From: CAYUHK01 sp964475165
Lineage (GTDB): Bacteria > Verrucomicrobiota > Kiritimatiellia > JAAZAB01
Reading direction: 5' to 3'
Assembly (NCBI GenBank): GCA_964475165.1
Contig: CAYYVN010000007.1
Location: 1-64,000, forward strand
DNA: 64,000 bases
The position numbers and the translations under genes were made by a program. This document shows, piece after piece, positions 44,433-53,589 of this stretch (positions are counted from its first letter, which is position 1; each line of letters opens with the position of its first letter). Below the pieces are notes generated by a model. That model saw only the letters and a program-made list of their open reading frames with translations. It made no database searches and was not told the DNA's origin.

Positions 44433-45551
44433 ATGCCAACGGAATCTAAGATTTTACAAGCAGTCGGGGAACAGTTCCTGGTGGAGGGCCTCTGGCAAAA
44501 AGCCATACCCTATGGCACCGGGCATATCAACGATACCTATCGCGTCCGCTGGCAAAAGGCTGACCAACCCTTCCACACCATCCTGCAGCGCATCAACCAT
44601 CGTATCTTCAAGAATCCCGCGCTTTTAATGGATAATATTCAGCGCGTCTCAGCGCATCTGCATGCCCAAAACAATCGGCCCGGCAATAACCGCTATGGCC
44701 AGCATGTCCTCACCATCATCCCCGCCCGCAATCAAAAACCCTTTTATGAGGATGCCGCCGGCAATTTCTGGCGGATGTACGTCTATGTCCGCGATGCCCT
44801 GACGCTGGAGGTATGCACCTGCCCCGAGCAAGCCTATGAGGCCGCTAAAGCCTTCGGTGAATTTCAGGCGCGCCTGGCCGATCTGCCCAACGGGCGCCTG
44901 CACGAAACCATCCCCGACTTTCACCATACGCCCCGCCGCCTGCAAGCGCTCGAACAAGCCGTGCAGGATGATCCCTTGCGCCGCCGGGAGGCCGTCCAGC
45001 CGGAAATAGATTTCTGCCGCGAACGCCAACCATTGACCAGCCTGATCACCGACCTGCTCGCGTCGGGCCAGATGCCGGAGCGCGTCACCCATAATGATAC
45101 CAAGCTCAATAATGTGATGATCGATGCCCGCACCGGCCGGGGCCTATGCGTGATCGATCTGGATACCGTTATGTCCGGCTGCGCCCTCTATGACTTCGGC
45201 GATATGGTGCGCACCATGCCGCGCACCGCCGCCGAAGATGAACCGGATCTGGATAAAGTGAGCCTGGATCTCAGTTTTTTTGAGGCTCTGACGCGCGGCT
45301 ATCTCGAAGCTACCCACGCTTTCCTCCAGCCCGTCGAACGCGAACACCTGGTGGCCGCCGGCCGCTTGATAACCCTGACCATCGGCATCCGTTTCCTCAC
45401 CGATTACCTGCGCGGCGATGTTTATTTCAAAACGCACCGGCCCCATCATAATCTGGACCGCGCCCGGGTGCAGTTCAAGATGGTTCAGAGCATGGAACAA
45501 CAAAATACCGCCATGCAAGCCATCGTGCGCCGCTATGCCCAGCCGCAATAA
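44433..45551 (+). CDS. aminoglycoside phosphotransferase-fold kinase, N-acetylhexosamine 1-kinase-like
   Basis: A 372-residue soluble kinase of the APH/choline-kinase fold. The nucleotide loop region is PYGTGHINDTYRV with the lysine strand FHTILQRIN, the catalytic loop is VTHNDTKLNNVMID and the metal Asp is in VIDLDTVMSG. These match N-acetylhexosamine 1-kinase (NahK) better than aminoglycoside kinases, and glmM and other amino-sugar-type genes lie downstream. Specificity is inferred only. Confidence 0.82.
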   Translation: MPTESKILQAVGEQFLVEGLWQKAIPYGTGHINDTYRVRWQKADQPFHTILQRINHRIFKNPALLMDNIQRVSAHLHAQNNRPGNNRYGQHVLTIIPARNQKPFYEDAAGNFWRMYVYVRDALTLEVCTCPEQAYEAAKAFGEFQARLADLPNGRLHETIPDFHHTPRRLQALEQAVQDDPLRRREAVQPEIDFCRERQPLTSLITDLLASGQMPERVTHNDTKLNNVMIDARTGRGLCVIDLDTVMSGCALYDFGDMVRTMPRTAAEDEPDLDKVSLDLSFFEALTRGYLEATHAFLQPVEREHLVAAGRLITLTIGIRFLTDYLRGDVYFKTHRPHHNLDRARVQFKMVQSMEQQNTAMQAIVRRYAQPQ

Positions 45552-45586
45552 ACCCGCCGGCCACGCCAGCGCGCCCCGGATCTTGT

Positions 45587-45615
45587 TTGCCAAGCGCCAG
45601 CTCCCGCTCTATAAT
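45587..45615 (+). promoter_or_regulatory. promoter of the Dna2-like gene
   Basis: TTGCCA (45587-45592), 17 bp spacer, perfect TATAAT (45610-45615). The leader of about 65 nt has a GGAG about 9 nt before the ATG at 45688. Confidence 0.7.
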
Positions 45616-45687
45616 CGCAGCCAAAAGCGGTCTGGTTCGGCCATCCCTGCGCTCCTTAACGCCACTCTGACCGCCGGAGCTTATTTT

Positions 45688-48600
45688 ATGCACCCGGAAA
45701 CAATCGCACAATGGGATCGCCTCCTGAACGAAATTCTCTGCCGGGAACTTGCGAAGTGGCTCGAACCCAAACTGCTGCAGATCCATGGTCAAAGCGCCTG
45801 GTGGTCGCAAGGCGTCCTGCGCATGCTGAGCCAGGCCCAACAAGCCCGGATGCCCGGCAGCGCCCGAGGCGCTTTACACGAACTGGATCTGGAAAGCCTG
45901 CTGCAGGTCACTGCCAGGAACTTCAAAAAAATGGCAGAGCAATGCGGCGTCCCCCAAGATTTAAAAATACCCCTGGCCAAAGCACGCTTAGCCCAGCATG
46001 CCTTCGCCCGGCGGAAAGGCGCCCCCAGAGCAGCTCCCGAGGAGCAGCTGCGCCAGGCCCTGAACATACAAGCCCTGCTCCGCCTGATGCAGGCCGCCCA
46101 GAGCGCCCTCAACGCCGCCGATAAGCTCATCCAAGATATCGGGCGAGCCCGAATCGCCCCGGAAAAGCAAGCTGCCGCTCAGCTTGCGCAGCCGCCGCCT
46201 GAGCCGGTCGGGCCCGCACAGGCTCTCAGCGCCCCAAAGCCGGCCAGCCAGCCGGCTGACTGGATTACGCCCACTGAAACGACGCTGGAGCCAGCGAGGG
46301 CGGATGCGCTGCCCGATGGATTACAGGCCGGGCTGCTGGCAGAATTACATGCCTGCCGCCAAACCGAGCCGGGCACATGGATCATGGAGCTGAGGCTGGC
46401 CCAAGAACAGGAACCCCGCCGGCTACCCATTCCGGCATACTTCTCGGCCAGCGCTCAAGCCGCCGCCGATATCATGGCGGCCGTGGCCGACCGCGCGGAA
46501 CCGCCACCCATCTATATCAAGCTAATCAATATCGGCTGCCAGGCTGGGCAGTTAGCCTTCCCGGCCGATCCGCACTCTCAGGGCTCTCGCTACCCGCTCC
46601 TTGTGGTGCAGCCATTTTATCTGATCAATGTTACGGCCCTGACGCATTTTGATTTCTGCCCGCGCAACTATCTCCTGGAACGCTACTCCTTTAAAGAATC
46701 CAACGCGGGCATGCTGCGCGGGGTCCTGCTGCATAATATCTTCGCTTGTATGCTTCGTCAGCCTGGCGATCAAAACGCCTGGCGGCGCCAGTGCCATCTG
46801 GAGTTGGATCAACAACTACCCGATTTAACCATGCAGCAGATCAAGCCGCGCGAGCTCTACACTGCTGCCCGCGGACACTTGAATGCCTTAACGCAAATCG
46901 ATCAGATGCTCGCGCCACGCACATACGCGCAAATCTTCAGCGAACGCTATATGCTCAACCCCGATCTGGGTCTGCAGGGTAAAATTGATGCCCTGGTGCA
47001 AAAACAAAATGGTCACTGGCAAGCGCTCGAGCTCAAGACCGGCAAGTCCTGGGGCCACAAAGCCAATAGCGGCCATGCCTTTCAAGTGAGCGCCTATCAC
47101 TTGATGCTGTGGCATGCGGGCCTCGAGCCGCTGGACCCACCCGCCGTGCTCTATACCGGCAATCAAGCCGCCCGAATGCACAATCAGGAAAAGCTGCTGC
47201 CCAGCCATAGCATGCAAAAGCTGGTCCCCTTCGATGCCGCCACGGCCATCAATCTGCTGAATATACGCAATGAGTTGGTGCGCATCGACTATGCCGGCCG
47301 GCTGGCCTTTAACGCGAATCCGCGCAAATGCCAGGGTTGTGGCAAGCATACAAAATCCAAGCAGGTGCAATGCGTTACCTTGCATAAACTGGGCTTGGAT
47401 GGCGGAACGCCCCCGGCCAAGGAACTCCAACAGCTGGTCAAGACCGTGCGGGTCAGCGCTCAGATACGCCAAGGCTTCCAAGCCATGCATCAGGCCTTGC
47501 TGCAGGAGTTGCAGGCCATACGCACCACCCAGGGGCAAGCCATGCAGGAGAGCAGCGCTCAGCGGATCGCCGCGGGCATCTGTTTGAAAGTGCAACCAGA
47601 TTCCAGCCCGCCCTCCAATGGTTGCCTCAGGCTCAAACTAGAAAATAATCGCTCGGAATTCCGCGAGGGAGAACCTTGCCTGCTCAGCGATGCTGAGGGG
47701 CCGGTCAAGGGCAATTGTGTGGGCGGCTTTATCCGCGCCATCAGCGCCACCCACGCCGAGATCTCTCTGCCAGCCGGGGTCCAAGCCCTGTGGTTTACGC
47801 CCCTCTATCTCGACCGCCATTTAGCCGACGCCACTTTCGAGAAGAACTTCGCCGGCGCCTATGCGCTTTGGATAGCACCCAGCGCCGATACCGAAGGCCA
47901 GAAGGAAGATACCTTGCAGCCGATCCGGCAGTTCCTCAGCGGCCGCGCCGCCTTCCGCCCCAACCTCTCAGCGCCCACCATAGACCTGGCCGGCATCAAT
48001 CCCCGGCCTTTAGCCGCGCAACGCAAGGCGCTGGGCCTGGCGCTGGGCTTGCAAGATATATTGCTGGTCCAAGGCCCGCCGGGTACCGGCAAGACCTATA
48101 CCCTGGCTTTGATGGTTAAAGCCCTGGCGCAGCAAGGCCGCAAGATAGCCATTGCCACCTATACGCATCGGGCGGCGGATGAAGTGATCAATAAACTGAG
48201 CCGGCTGGCGCCGGAGCTGGAGCTGCGCAAGCTGGGCCGCCCTGAGTCTATGGCCGCCCAACACGCTGATAAATGCTTAACTAACATACTGCGCCGGCCG
48301 CAACCCATCCAGCCCCTGGAACATACCGAGGGCATGCTCGCTGATCTGGAGACCCGCCAACGGGAGTTGGAAAATCTCCTGCGCGCCCCGGCGGTTTATA
48401 TCGGAACAACCCATGCCTGGTTCGATAACACCCTGCAGCAGTTGCCCCTGATGCTGTCGACCAATCAAGCGCCGTATTTTGATGTGGTGGTGGTGGATGA
48501 AGCCAACCAGATCATCACCCCCAACCTCGCCGGCGTGCTCCGTTTGGCAAAACGCTGGGTGCTCGTGGGCGATCATCGGCAGCTGTCTCCCATTGTTTCC

Positions 48601-49323
48601 GGCGATAGCACCCAGCAGCTGAGGCTGACTCTCTTTCAGGCCCTGGCCGAGCAGCCCCAGCCCGGCTTGATCGTGCAGCTGGATGAGCAGCATCGGATGC
48701 CACCGGTTTTAGCCGATTATATCAGCCAGACCTTCTATGCCGGCCGGCTCCGGACAGCCGCATCTCTCAGCCAGCGCGCGCCGCTCCCCGCTCATACCCA
48801 GCCTCTGCTTTCCACGGCGCACGCTATTGCTCTGATCGATATCGCCTCCACCATGGCAAGCAATCATTCCAAGCGCTTCCCGGCTGAGGCGCATTGGATC
48901 GTGCAGACCATCCAAGAGCTGCAGCGCGATAACTGGCCACTCTGCGCGCCCAACGGCAAACCCACCCTGGGGGTCATCGCCCCCTATCGAGCCCAGGTTG
49001 CCCTTTTAAGACGGCTCCTGGAAAGGGCCTGCGCCGGCATCGTCGGCCCTGGGTTCTGGCATGATGTCGTCGATACCGTGGACCGTTTTCAGGGTGATGA
49101 GCGCGATATCATCCTCTTCTCGCTCTGCTTATGGCCGGGAGCCGATAGCGTGGGACGGATTTATGAGGATGAACGCCGGATCAATGTCGCGCTTTCGCGC
49201 GCTAAAAGAAAACTCTGGGTCGTGGGTTCTCTGGCCGCCATGGAGCGCATTCCCGCCCTGCAGGCTTTGGGGCGGCATGTGCGCGCGCACCCTCGGGAAG
49301 GCCTGCTATTGGAAGCGGAATGA
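45688..49323 (+). CDS. Dna2-like Cas4/RecB-type nuclease fused to SF1B helicase
   Basis: A 1211-residue fusion. After a poorly conserved, Ala/Pro-rich region (1-300) comes a PD-(D/E)XK nuclease of the Cas4/Dna2 kind: FCPRNYLLERY (Cys about 323), GVLLHNIF (about 345), GLQGKIDAL (Asp about 430), ALELKTGK (about 446-453), and a cysteine cluster CQGCGKHTKSKQVQC (about 548-562) that with the first Cys can hold a 4Fe-4S cluster. The C-terminal half is an Upf1-like SF1B helicase: QGPPGTGKTY (about 795), VVVDEANQI (about 935), GDHRQLSP (about 961), DEQHRMPP, VDRFQGDERDII and NVALSRAKRKLWVVG (about 1165). The nuclease-then-helicase order equals eukaryotic Dna2. DNA-end or flap processing is likely. 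The start at 45688 is chosen for its Shine-Dalgarno and promoter; the frame upstream runs inside the kinase gene. Confidence 0.85.
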   Translation: MHPETIAQWDRLLNEILCRELAKWLEPKLLQIHGQSAWWSQGVLRMLSQAQQARMPGSARGALHELDLESLLQVTARNFKKMAEQCGVPQDLKIPLAKARLAQHAFARRKGAPRAAPEEQLRQALNIQALLRLMQAAQSALNAADKLIQDIGRARIAPEKQAAAQLAQPPPEPVGPAQALSAPKPASQPADWITPTETTLEPARADALPDGLQAGLLAELHACRQTEPGTWIMELRLAQEQEPRRLPIPAYFSASAQAAADIMAAVADRAEPPPIYIKLINIGCQAGQLAFPADPHSQGSRYPLLVVQPFYLINVTALTHFDFCPRNYLLERYSFKESNAGMLRGVLLHNIFACMLRQPGDQNAWRRQCHLELDQQLPDLTMQQIKPRELYTAARGHLNALTQIDQMLAPRTYAQIFSERYMLNPDLGLQGKIDALVQKQNGHWQALELKTGKSWGHKANSGHAFQVSAYHLMLWHAGLEPLDPPAVLYTGNQAARMHNQEKLLPSHSMQKLVPFDAATAINLLNIRNELVRIDYAGRLAFNANPRKCQGCGKHTKSKQVQCVTLHKLGLDGGTPPAKELQQLVKTVRVSAQIRQGFQAMHQALLQELQAIRTTQGQAMQESSAQRIAAGICLKVQPDSSPPSNGCLRLKLENNRSEFREGEPCLLSDAEGPVKGNCVGGFIRAISATHAEISLPAGVQALWFTPLYLDRHLADATFEKNFAGAYALWIAPSADTEGQKEDTLQPIRQFLSGRAAFRPNLSAPTIDLAGINPRPLAAQRKALGLALGLQDILLVQGPPGTGKTYTLALMVKALAQQGRKIAIATYTHRAADEVINKLSRLAPELELRKLGRPESMAAQHADKCLTNILRRPQPIQPLEHTEGMLADLETRQRELENLLRAPAVYIGTTHAWFDNTLQQLPLMLSTNQAPYFDVVVVDEANQIITPNLAGVLRLAKRWVLVGDHRQLSPIVSGDSTQQLRLTLFQALAEQPQPGLIVQLDEQHRMPPVLADYISQTFYAGRLRTAASLSQRAPLPAHTQPLLSTAHAIALIDIASTMASNHSKRFPAEAHWIVQTIQELQRDNWPLCAPNGKPTLGVIAPYRAQVALLRRLLERACAGIVGPGFWHDVVDTVDRFQGDERDIILFSLCLWPGADSVGRIYEDERRINVALSRAKRKLWVVGSLAAMERIPALQALGRHVRAHPREGLLLEAE

Positions 49324-49393
49324 ACCGGCATTCCACGCTTGCTTTCGGCCCTGCGATGCTCGATACTTTTGGGAATCATAGGTGAAAAACTCC

Positions 49394-50629
49394 ATGCTCG
49401 CAGACAACAATTCCTTAGTGCATACCCTGCTGCAACAAGGCGTGCAAATGCCTAATCCGGCATCGGTGACCATCGATCCGGCGCTCGATCCTGAACGGAT
49501 TGCGGCTGGTGCCCTGATCCATGGCGGCTGCCGGATTATGGGCGAGCGCACTTCCATCGGCCCGGGCTGTATCCTGGGCAGGGAAGCGCCGGTCACCCTG
49601 GACAACTGTCAGCTGGGGGCGCGGGTGAACCTGGCCGGAGGCTATTTTTCGGAAGCCACCTTTCTCAACCGCGCCAGCCTGGGCAGTGGCGCGCATGTGC
49701 GCGCGGGCACGCTCTGCGAGGAGGAATCATCCACCGCCCATGCCGTGGGCCTCAAGCAGACGATCCTTTTTCCCCATGTTGCCCTGGGCAGCCTGATCAA
49801 TTTCTGCGATGTCCTGGTGGCCGGCGGCACCAGCCGCCAAAACCATAGCGAGATCGGCTCGGCCTATGTGCATTTCAATTACACACCACACCAGGATAAA
49901 GCCACCGCCTCGCTGCTGGGCGATGTGCCCCATGGTGTGATGCTGGATCAGCCACCGATCTTTCTGGGCGGCCAGGGCGGTTTGGTGGGGCCGGCCCAAG
50001 TGGCCTTTGGCGCCATCGTGGCGGCCGGCACGATCGTGCGCCAGGATATCTCCCAGGCCGGATTATTCTCTCCGCCGCCCAAGCCCCAGCCCCCGCCGCT
50101 GCCCTATCAACCCGGGGTGTATCATGCCATCAACCGGATCATCAGTAATAACCTCGCTTATATCGGCAACCTCTACGCCCTGCGCGCCTGGTATCAGCAG
50201 GTGCGCGCCCTTTTCCTTAATGGCGATAGTTTTCAAAGCGCCTGCCTCCAGGGCGCCCTGGAACGCCTCGCCAGCATTCTGCAGGAGCGCCAGCAACGCC
50301 TGCAGCAATTCGCCGAGAAAATACCCCAGTCTCTCAAACTGGTCCAAGCCACCGCTGACGCCAGCAAGCTCAACGCGCAGCCCTTCATCCAACAACAAAA
50401 ACTCATCGAACGCTGGCCGTTGATCAAAGAACAATTGGCGCAACTGCCGGAAACCGCCGGGCACATCGCCCAACGCGATCAATTGCTGGCGGCCCTGGCC
50501 AAGATTCCCGCAAACACCGATTACCTGAATGCCATCAAAAGCCTGGAGCCGGCGGCGCGCGCGGCTGGCACCAGCTGGTTACAATCGATCGTGGAGGCCG
50601 CCACTGGCCTGTGGAACAAGGTGCTCTAA
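49394..50629 (+). CDS. left-handed beta-helix protein, GlmU C-terminal-like
   Basis: A 411-residue protein whose first half (about 35-220) is a hexapeptide-repeat beta-helix, with runs such as IHGGCRIMGERTSIGPGCIL and ARVNLAGGYFSEATFLNRAS, then NHSEIGSAYVHFNYTPHQDK, like the acetyltransferase part of GlmU. No pyrophosphorylase domain is present. The second half is helical, partly coiled coil, of unknown role. It is 17 nt before glmM on the same strand, so a role in UDP-GlcNAc or a related sugar nucleotide is plausible. The ATG at 49394 with AGGTG upstream is preferred over a GTG at 49382. Confidence 0.75.
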   Translation: MLADNNSLVHTLLQQGVQMPNPASVTIDPALDPERIAAGALIHGGCRIMGERTSIGPGCILGREAPVTLDNCQLGARVNLAGGYFSEATFLNRASLGSGAHVRAGTLCEEESSTAHAVGLKQTILFPHVALGSLINFCDVLVAGGTSRQNHSEIGSAYVHFNYTPHQDKATASLLGDVPHGVMLDQPPIFLGGQGGLVGPAQVAFGAIVAAGTIVRQDISQAGLFSPPPKPQPPPLPYQPGVYHAINRIISNNLAYIGNLYALRAWYQQVRALFLNGDSFQSACLQGALERLASILQERQQRLQQFAEKIPQSLKLVQATADASKLNAQPFIQQQKLIERWPLIKEQLAQLPETAGHIAQRDQLLAALAKIPANTDYLNAIKSLEPAARAAGTSWLQSIVEAATGLWNKVL

Positions 50630-50646
50630 ACGGGAGTAAGCAGCGC

Positions 50647-51996
50647 ATGGCAAAATTATTTGGCACCGACGGCGTACGCGGCATCGCCAATGTGGCCCCC
50701 ATGACAGCTGAAATGGCGCTGGCGATCGGGCGCGCCGTGGCCCATATCAGCAAGCAGCATAATCATCGGCGGCGGATCGTGATCGGCAAGGATACGCGGC
50801 TCAGCGGATATATGATCGAAACAGCCCTGACCGCCGGCATCTGTTCCATGGGCGTAGATGTGTTGCTGGTCGGCCCGATGCCCACCCCCGGGATCGCCTT
50901 CATCACGCGCAGCATGCGCGCCGATGCTGGCATGGTCATCTCCGCCTCTCATAACCCCTACCAGGATAACGGCATCAAGATCTTCTCCCGGGATGGCTTC
51001 AAGATTCATGATGAAATCGAAGCCGAGATCGAACGCCTGGTCACCACCCATAAAATCAAGGGTATCCGCCCCGCCGCCTCCGAAATCGGCAAAGCCGCCC
51101 GCATCGAGGATGCCATCGGGCGCTACATCATTTTCTGCAAAAATACCTTTCCCGATGACAGCACTCTGGAAGGCCTGAAAATCGTGCTGGATTGCGCCAA
51201 CGGCGCCACCTACAAGGTTGCTCCGATCATCTTCAGCGAGCTGGGCGCCGAGATCACCCCCATTCATGATCAGCCCAATGGCATGAATATCAACGATAAT
51301 TGCGGCGCCCTCTACCCCACTGATCTGATCGGTAAGGTGCTCGAGACCAAAGCCGATCTGGGCCTGGCCTTCGATGGCGATGGCGATCGCTTGATCGCCG
51401 TTGATGAACAGGGCAACCTGCTGACCGGTGATCATATCATCGCCATCTGCGCCAAAGCCATGCAGGCGCGCGGTCAGTTATTGAACAACCTGGTCGTCGC
51501 CACGGCCATGAGCAACTATGGCTTCCATGAGACGATGCGCAAGCTCGGCATTCAGGTATGCGAGGCGGAGGTGGGCGACCGCTACGTATTGCAAATGATG
51601 CATGCCCAAGGCGCCGTGCTGGGCGGCGAGGATTCCGGTCATATCATCTTTCGTAATCTGCACACCACCGGCGACGGCATCATCTCGGCCCTGCAACTCT
51701 TGGCCATCCTGCAGGGATCCGGCCAGAAACTTTCCGAGCTGGCCAGCATCATCCGCCGGGCGCCACAAGTGCTGATCAATGTCGCCGTCGCCGCCAAGCC
51801 ATCCCTGACGGAGCTGGCGCCCCTGCAAGAGGCCATCCGCAAAGCCGAAGCGGAATTGGCGGAATGCGGACGGGTGCTGGTGCGCTATTCGGGCACGCAA
51901 GCGATCTGTCGCGTGATGGTCGAAAGCCCCACCGCGGAACTGACCCAGCGGCTGGCCGCTGAATTGGCCGCCATCGTCAAGCAACAGCTCGCCTGA
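50647..51996 (+). CDS. glmM: phosphoglucosamine mutase GlmM
   Basis: Interconverts glucosamine 6- and 1-phosphate for peptidoglycan and LPS precursors, 449 aa. Features: KLFGTDGVRGIAN at the N-terminus, the phosphoserine loop GMVISASHNPYQDNGIKIF, the metal loop LAFDGDGDRLIAVD, the sugar-binding GEDSGHIIF and the terminal RYSGTQAICRVMVE. The serine loop and metal loop are intact. GGGAG precedes the ATG. It follows the beta-helix gene closely and converges on the ROK-like kinase gene. Confidence 0.96.
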   Translation: MAKLFGTDGVRGIANVAPMTAEMALAIGRAVAHISKQHNHRRRIVIGKDTRLSGYMIETALTAGICSMGVDVLLVGPMPTPGIAFITRSMRADAGMVISASHNPYQDNGIKIFSRDGFKIHDEIEAEIERLVTTHKIKGIRPAASEIGKAARIEDAIGRYIIFCKNTFPDDSTLEGLKIVLDCANGATYKVAPIIFSELGAEITPIHDQPNGMNINDNCGALYPTDLIGKVLETKADLGLAFDGDGDRLIAVDEQGNLLTGDHIIAICAKAMQARGQLLNNLVVATAMSNYGFHETMRKLGIQVCEAEVGDRYVLQMMHAQGAVLGGEDSGHIIFRNLHTTGDGIISALQLLAILQGSGQKLSELASIIRRAPQVLINVAVAAKPSLTELAPLQEAIRKAEAELAECGRVLVRYSGTQAICRVMVESPTAELTQRLAAELAAIVKQQLA

Positions 51997-52024
51997 CCCG
52001 GGCCAGCCGTAAAGGCCGATTTTT

Positions 52025-53428
52025 TCAACGCGAGATTTCCGGCAGACTGGCCGCGGCGATGGATTGCCCCACACGCCGACTGGCCTCATCCGGCACAGCC
52101 AGCTTAAGCTTTTGAGCCAACTCAGGAAATTCACGCTGCAAGACGGCCTGCGCCTGGGCGATGATCGTATCCCCGCCCTTGCCAGACATCACCCGCCCCA
52201 GTAAGAGCAGATGGTCCATAGCATAAAACTCGACATAATGCGCCACCGCATAGCCCAGATAAATACCGATGGTTTCAAAGATCGCCTGGGCGCGCCGGTC
52301 GCCGGCGGCCATCAGCTCCTGCACATCCTTCAAGCGCTCCGCCAGCGTTTTGCCTTCACCCAGCTTGAGCCCCGCCTTGGGCGCCAAGCGATTCACGGCC
52401 ATCTGCGAAAAATAACTGGCGCCCACGCCACGATCTCCCGACCATTCATCCTGGGCCGCCTGGACCTGATAATCCACCGGCGCGAAAGCCAGCTCATCGA
52501 GCCAGCCCATCACATTGCCCCCGCCATCCACATAACCGCCGGCGAGGCTGGACCCCATGGCAATCCCCAGGATACGATTGACGCCCAACGACATCGAGCC
52601 GGCCAGGGCCGTCACTTCACCATCATTGATCACTTCAAAGGGGATATTGTTCCAGGCCTGCTGCAGTTCCTTGAATAAGCCGCGCACACGCTTATCAAAA
52701 AGATCCCGGGATACGCCCCGAAAGAGCGAAGCCACCCGTACGCTGTTGTTCACATAAATACCCGCCGCCGAACCGCCAATGGCATCCACCCGCGGTAAAT
52801 GCGCCGCCGCCTTTTTCAAGGCGGCCATGATCTCATCGTAATGATATTGAGGATCGGCCTGCTCGCGCGGATGCCAGACCACTTCCTCGCTGAAGACGGC
52901 CTGGCCATCCTGCACCGCCGAAACCTTGCGATCGCTGGCCCCCAGGTCAAAGCCGATCCGGCAACCATCCAAATGCCGCCCCAACGCTTTCACCAATAAG
53001 CGCTCCGCGGGCACTTGATCATAAGCGCAGACTTCCACCTGGAAAGGCCTGCCATAAACCTCGCTCATCAACTTAACATCAAAAGCGCGCGCGCCATCCG
53101 CCGCATAGACGCTCCGGATATGCTCGCCAACCGCGGATGGCCCGCCGATCACCAGGCGCCAGCCGCCTCTTTGCCACAGCAGAAACTTGATGATCCGTTC
53201 CACAAGGGCCAGATTGGAATCGAAACGCTGATCCTGCTGATTGAAAACTGTGGTCTGAAAACGGGAGATGGCGCCATCGGCCGACTCCAGCGCAATGGCC
53301 AGCGGCGCACTCTGGCCGGAAGCTTCCACCGCCGCGCGAAACTTGCGCTGAGCCAATACTGCCGGCCGGAAATCGGGATCCAATGGCGGCACCATTTGCG
53401 GCGCCTGCAAATACCATGCTTGGGTCAT
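52025..53428 (-). CDS. ROK-like (ASKHA) sugar kinase
   Basis: A 467-residue protein with an actin-like ATPase/sugar-kinase core: phosphate-1 loop CRIGFDLGASDRKVS, a catalytic-Asp region FEVINDGEVTALAG, and phosphate-2 loop LGIAMGSSLAGGYVDGGGN. An N-terminal region of about 145 residues precedes the core, and the cysteine-rich zinc site of typical ROK proteins is absent (GGGNVMGWLDELAFAP in its place). It could be a hexokinase or glucokinase analogue; substrate unknown. The start at 53428 has AAAGGAAAGG upstream. A long dyad-containing leader precedes it. Confidence 0.75.
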   Translation of the reverse strand: MTQAWYLQAPQMVPPLDPDFRPAVLAQRKFRAAVEASGQSAPLAIALESADGAISRFQTTVFNQQDQRFDSNLALVERIIKFLLWQRGGWRLVIGGPSAVGEHIRSVYAADGARAFDVKLMSEVYGRPFQVEVCAYDQVPAERLLVKALGRHLDGCRIGFDLGASDRKVSAVQDGQAVFSEEVVWHPREQADPQYHYDEIMAALKKAAAHLPRVDAIGGSAAGIYVNNSVRVASLFRGVSRDLFDKRVRGLFKELQQAWNNIPFEVINDGEVTALAGSMSLGVNRILGIAMGSSLAGGYVDGGGNVMGWLDELAFAPVDYQVQAAQDEWSGDRGVGASYFSQMAVNRLAPKAGLKLGEGKTLAERLKDVQELMAAGDRRAQAIFETIGIYLGYAVAHYVEFYAMDHLLLLGRVMSGKGGDTIIAQAQAVLQREFPELAQKLKLAVPDEASRRVGQSIAAASLPEISR

Positions 53429-53481
53429 TGCTCTGCCTTTCCTTTGAAGGGTCTGGGTTGCTGTTGTTCCGCGGCGGCGGA

Positions 53482-53510
53482 GGCGCAAAACGGTTCGAAC
53501 CTCTTGCGCC
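53482..53510 (-). promoter_or_regulatory. nested inverted repeat in the leader of the ROK-like kinase gene
   Basis: GGCGCAA (53482-53488) and TTGCGCC (53504-53510) enclose the perfect palindrome GGTTCGAACC (53492-53501). It lies between the promoter and the ATG. It could be a LacI-type operator (even palindrome with central CG) or an RNA stem. Confidence 0.45.
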
Positions 53511-53526
53511 CTCGACGTCCCAGCGC

Positions 53527-53556
53527 TTTATAGGCCAGCGGGCACGAAGAAGTCAA
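53527..53556 (-). promoter_or_regulatory. promoter of the ROK-like kinase gene
   Basis: Minus strand TTGACT (53551-53556), 18 bp spacer, TATAAA (53527-53532), giving a leader of about 90 nt. Confidence 0.6.
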
Positions 53557-53589
53557 GCTTTTTCCGGCGCCAGCGCCGCAAGGGATGCC

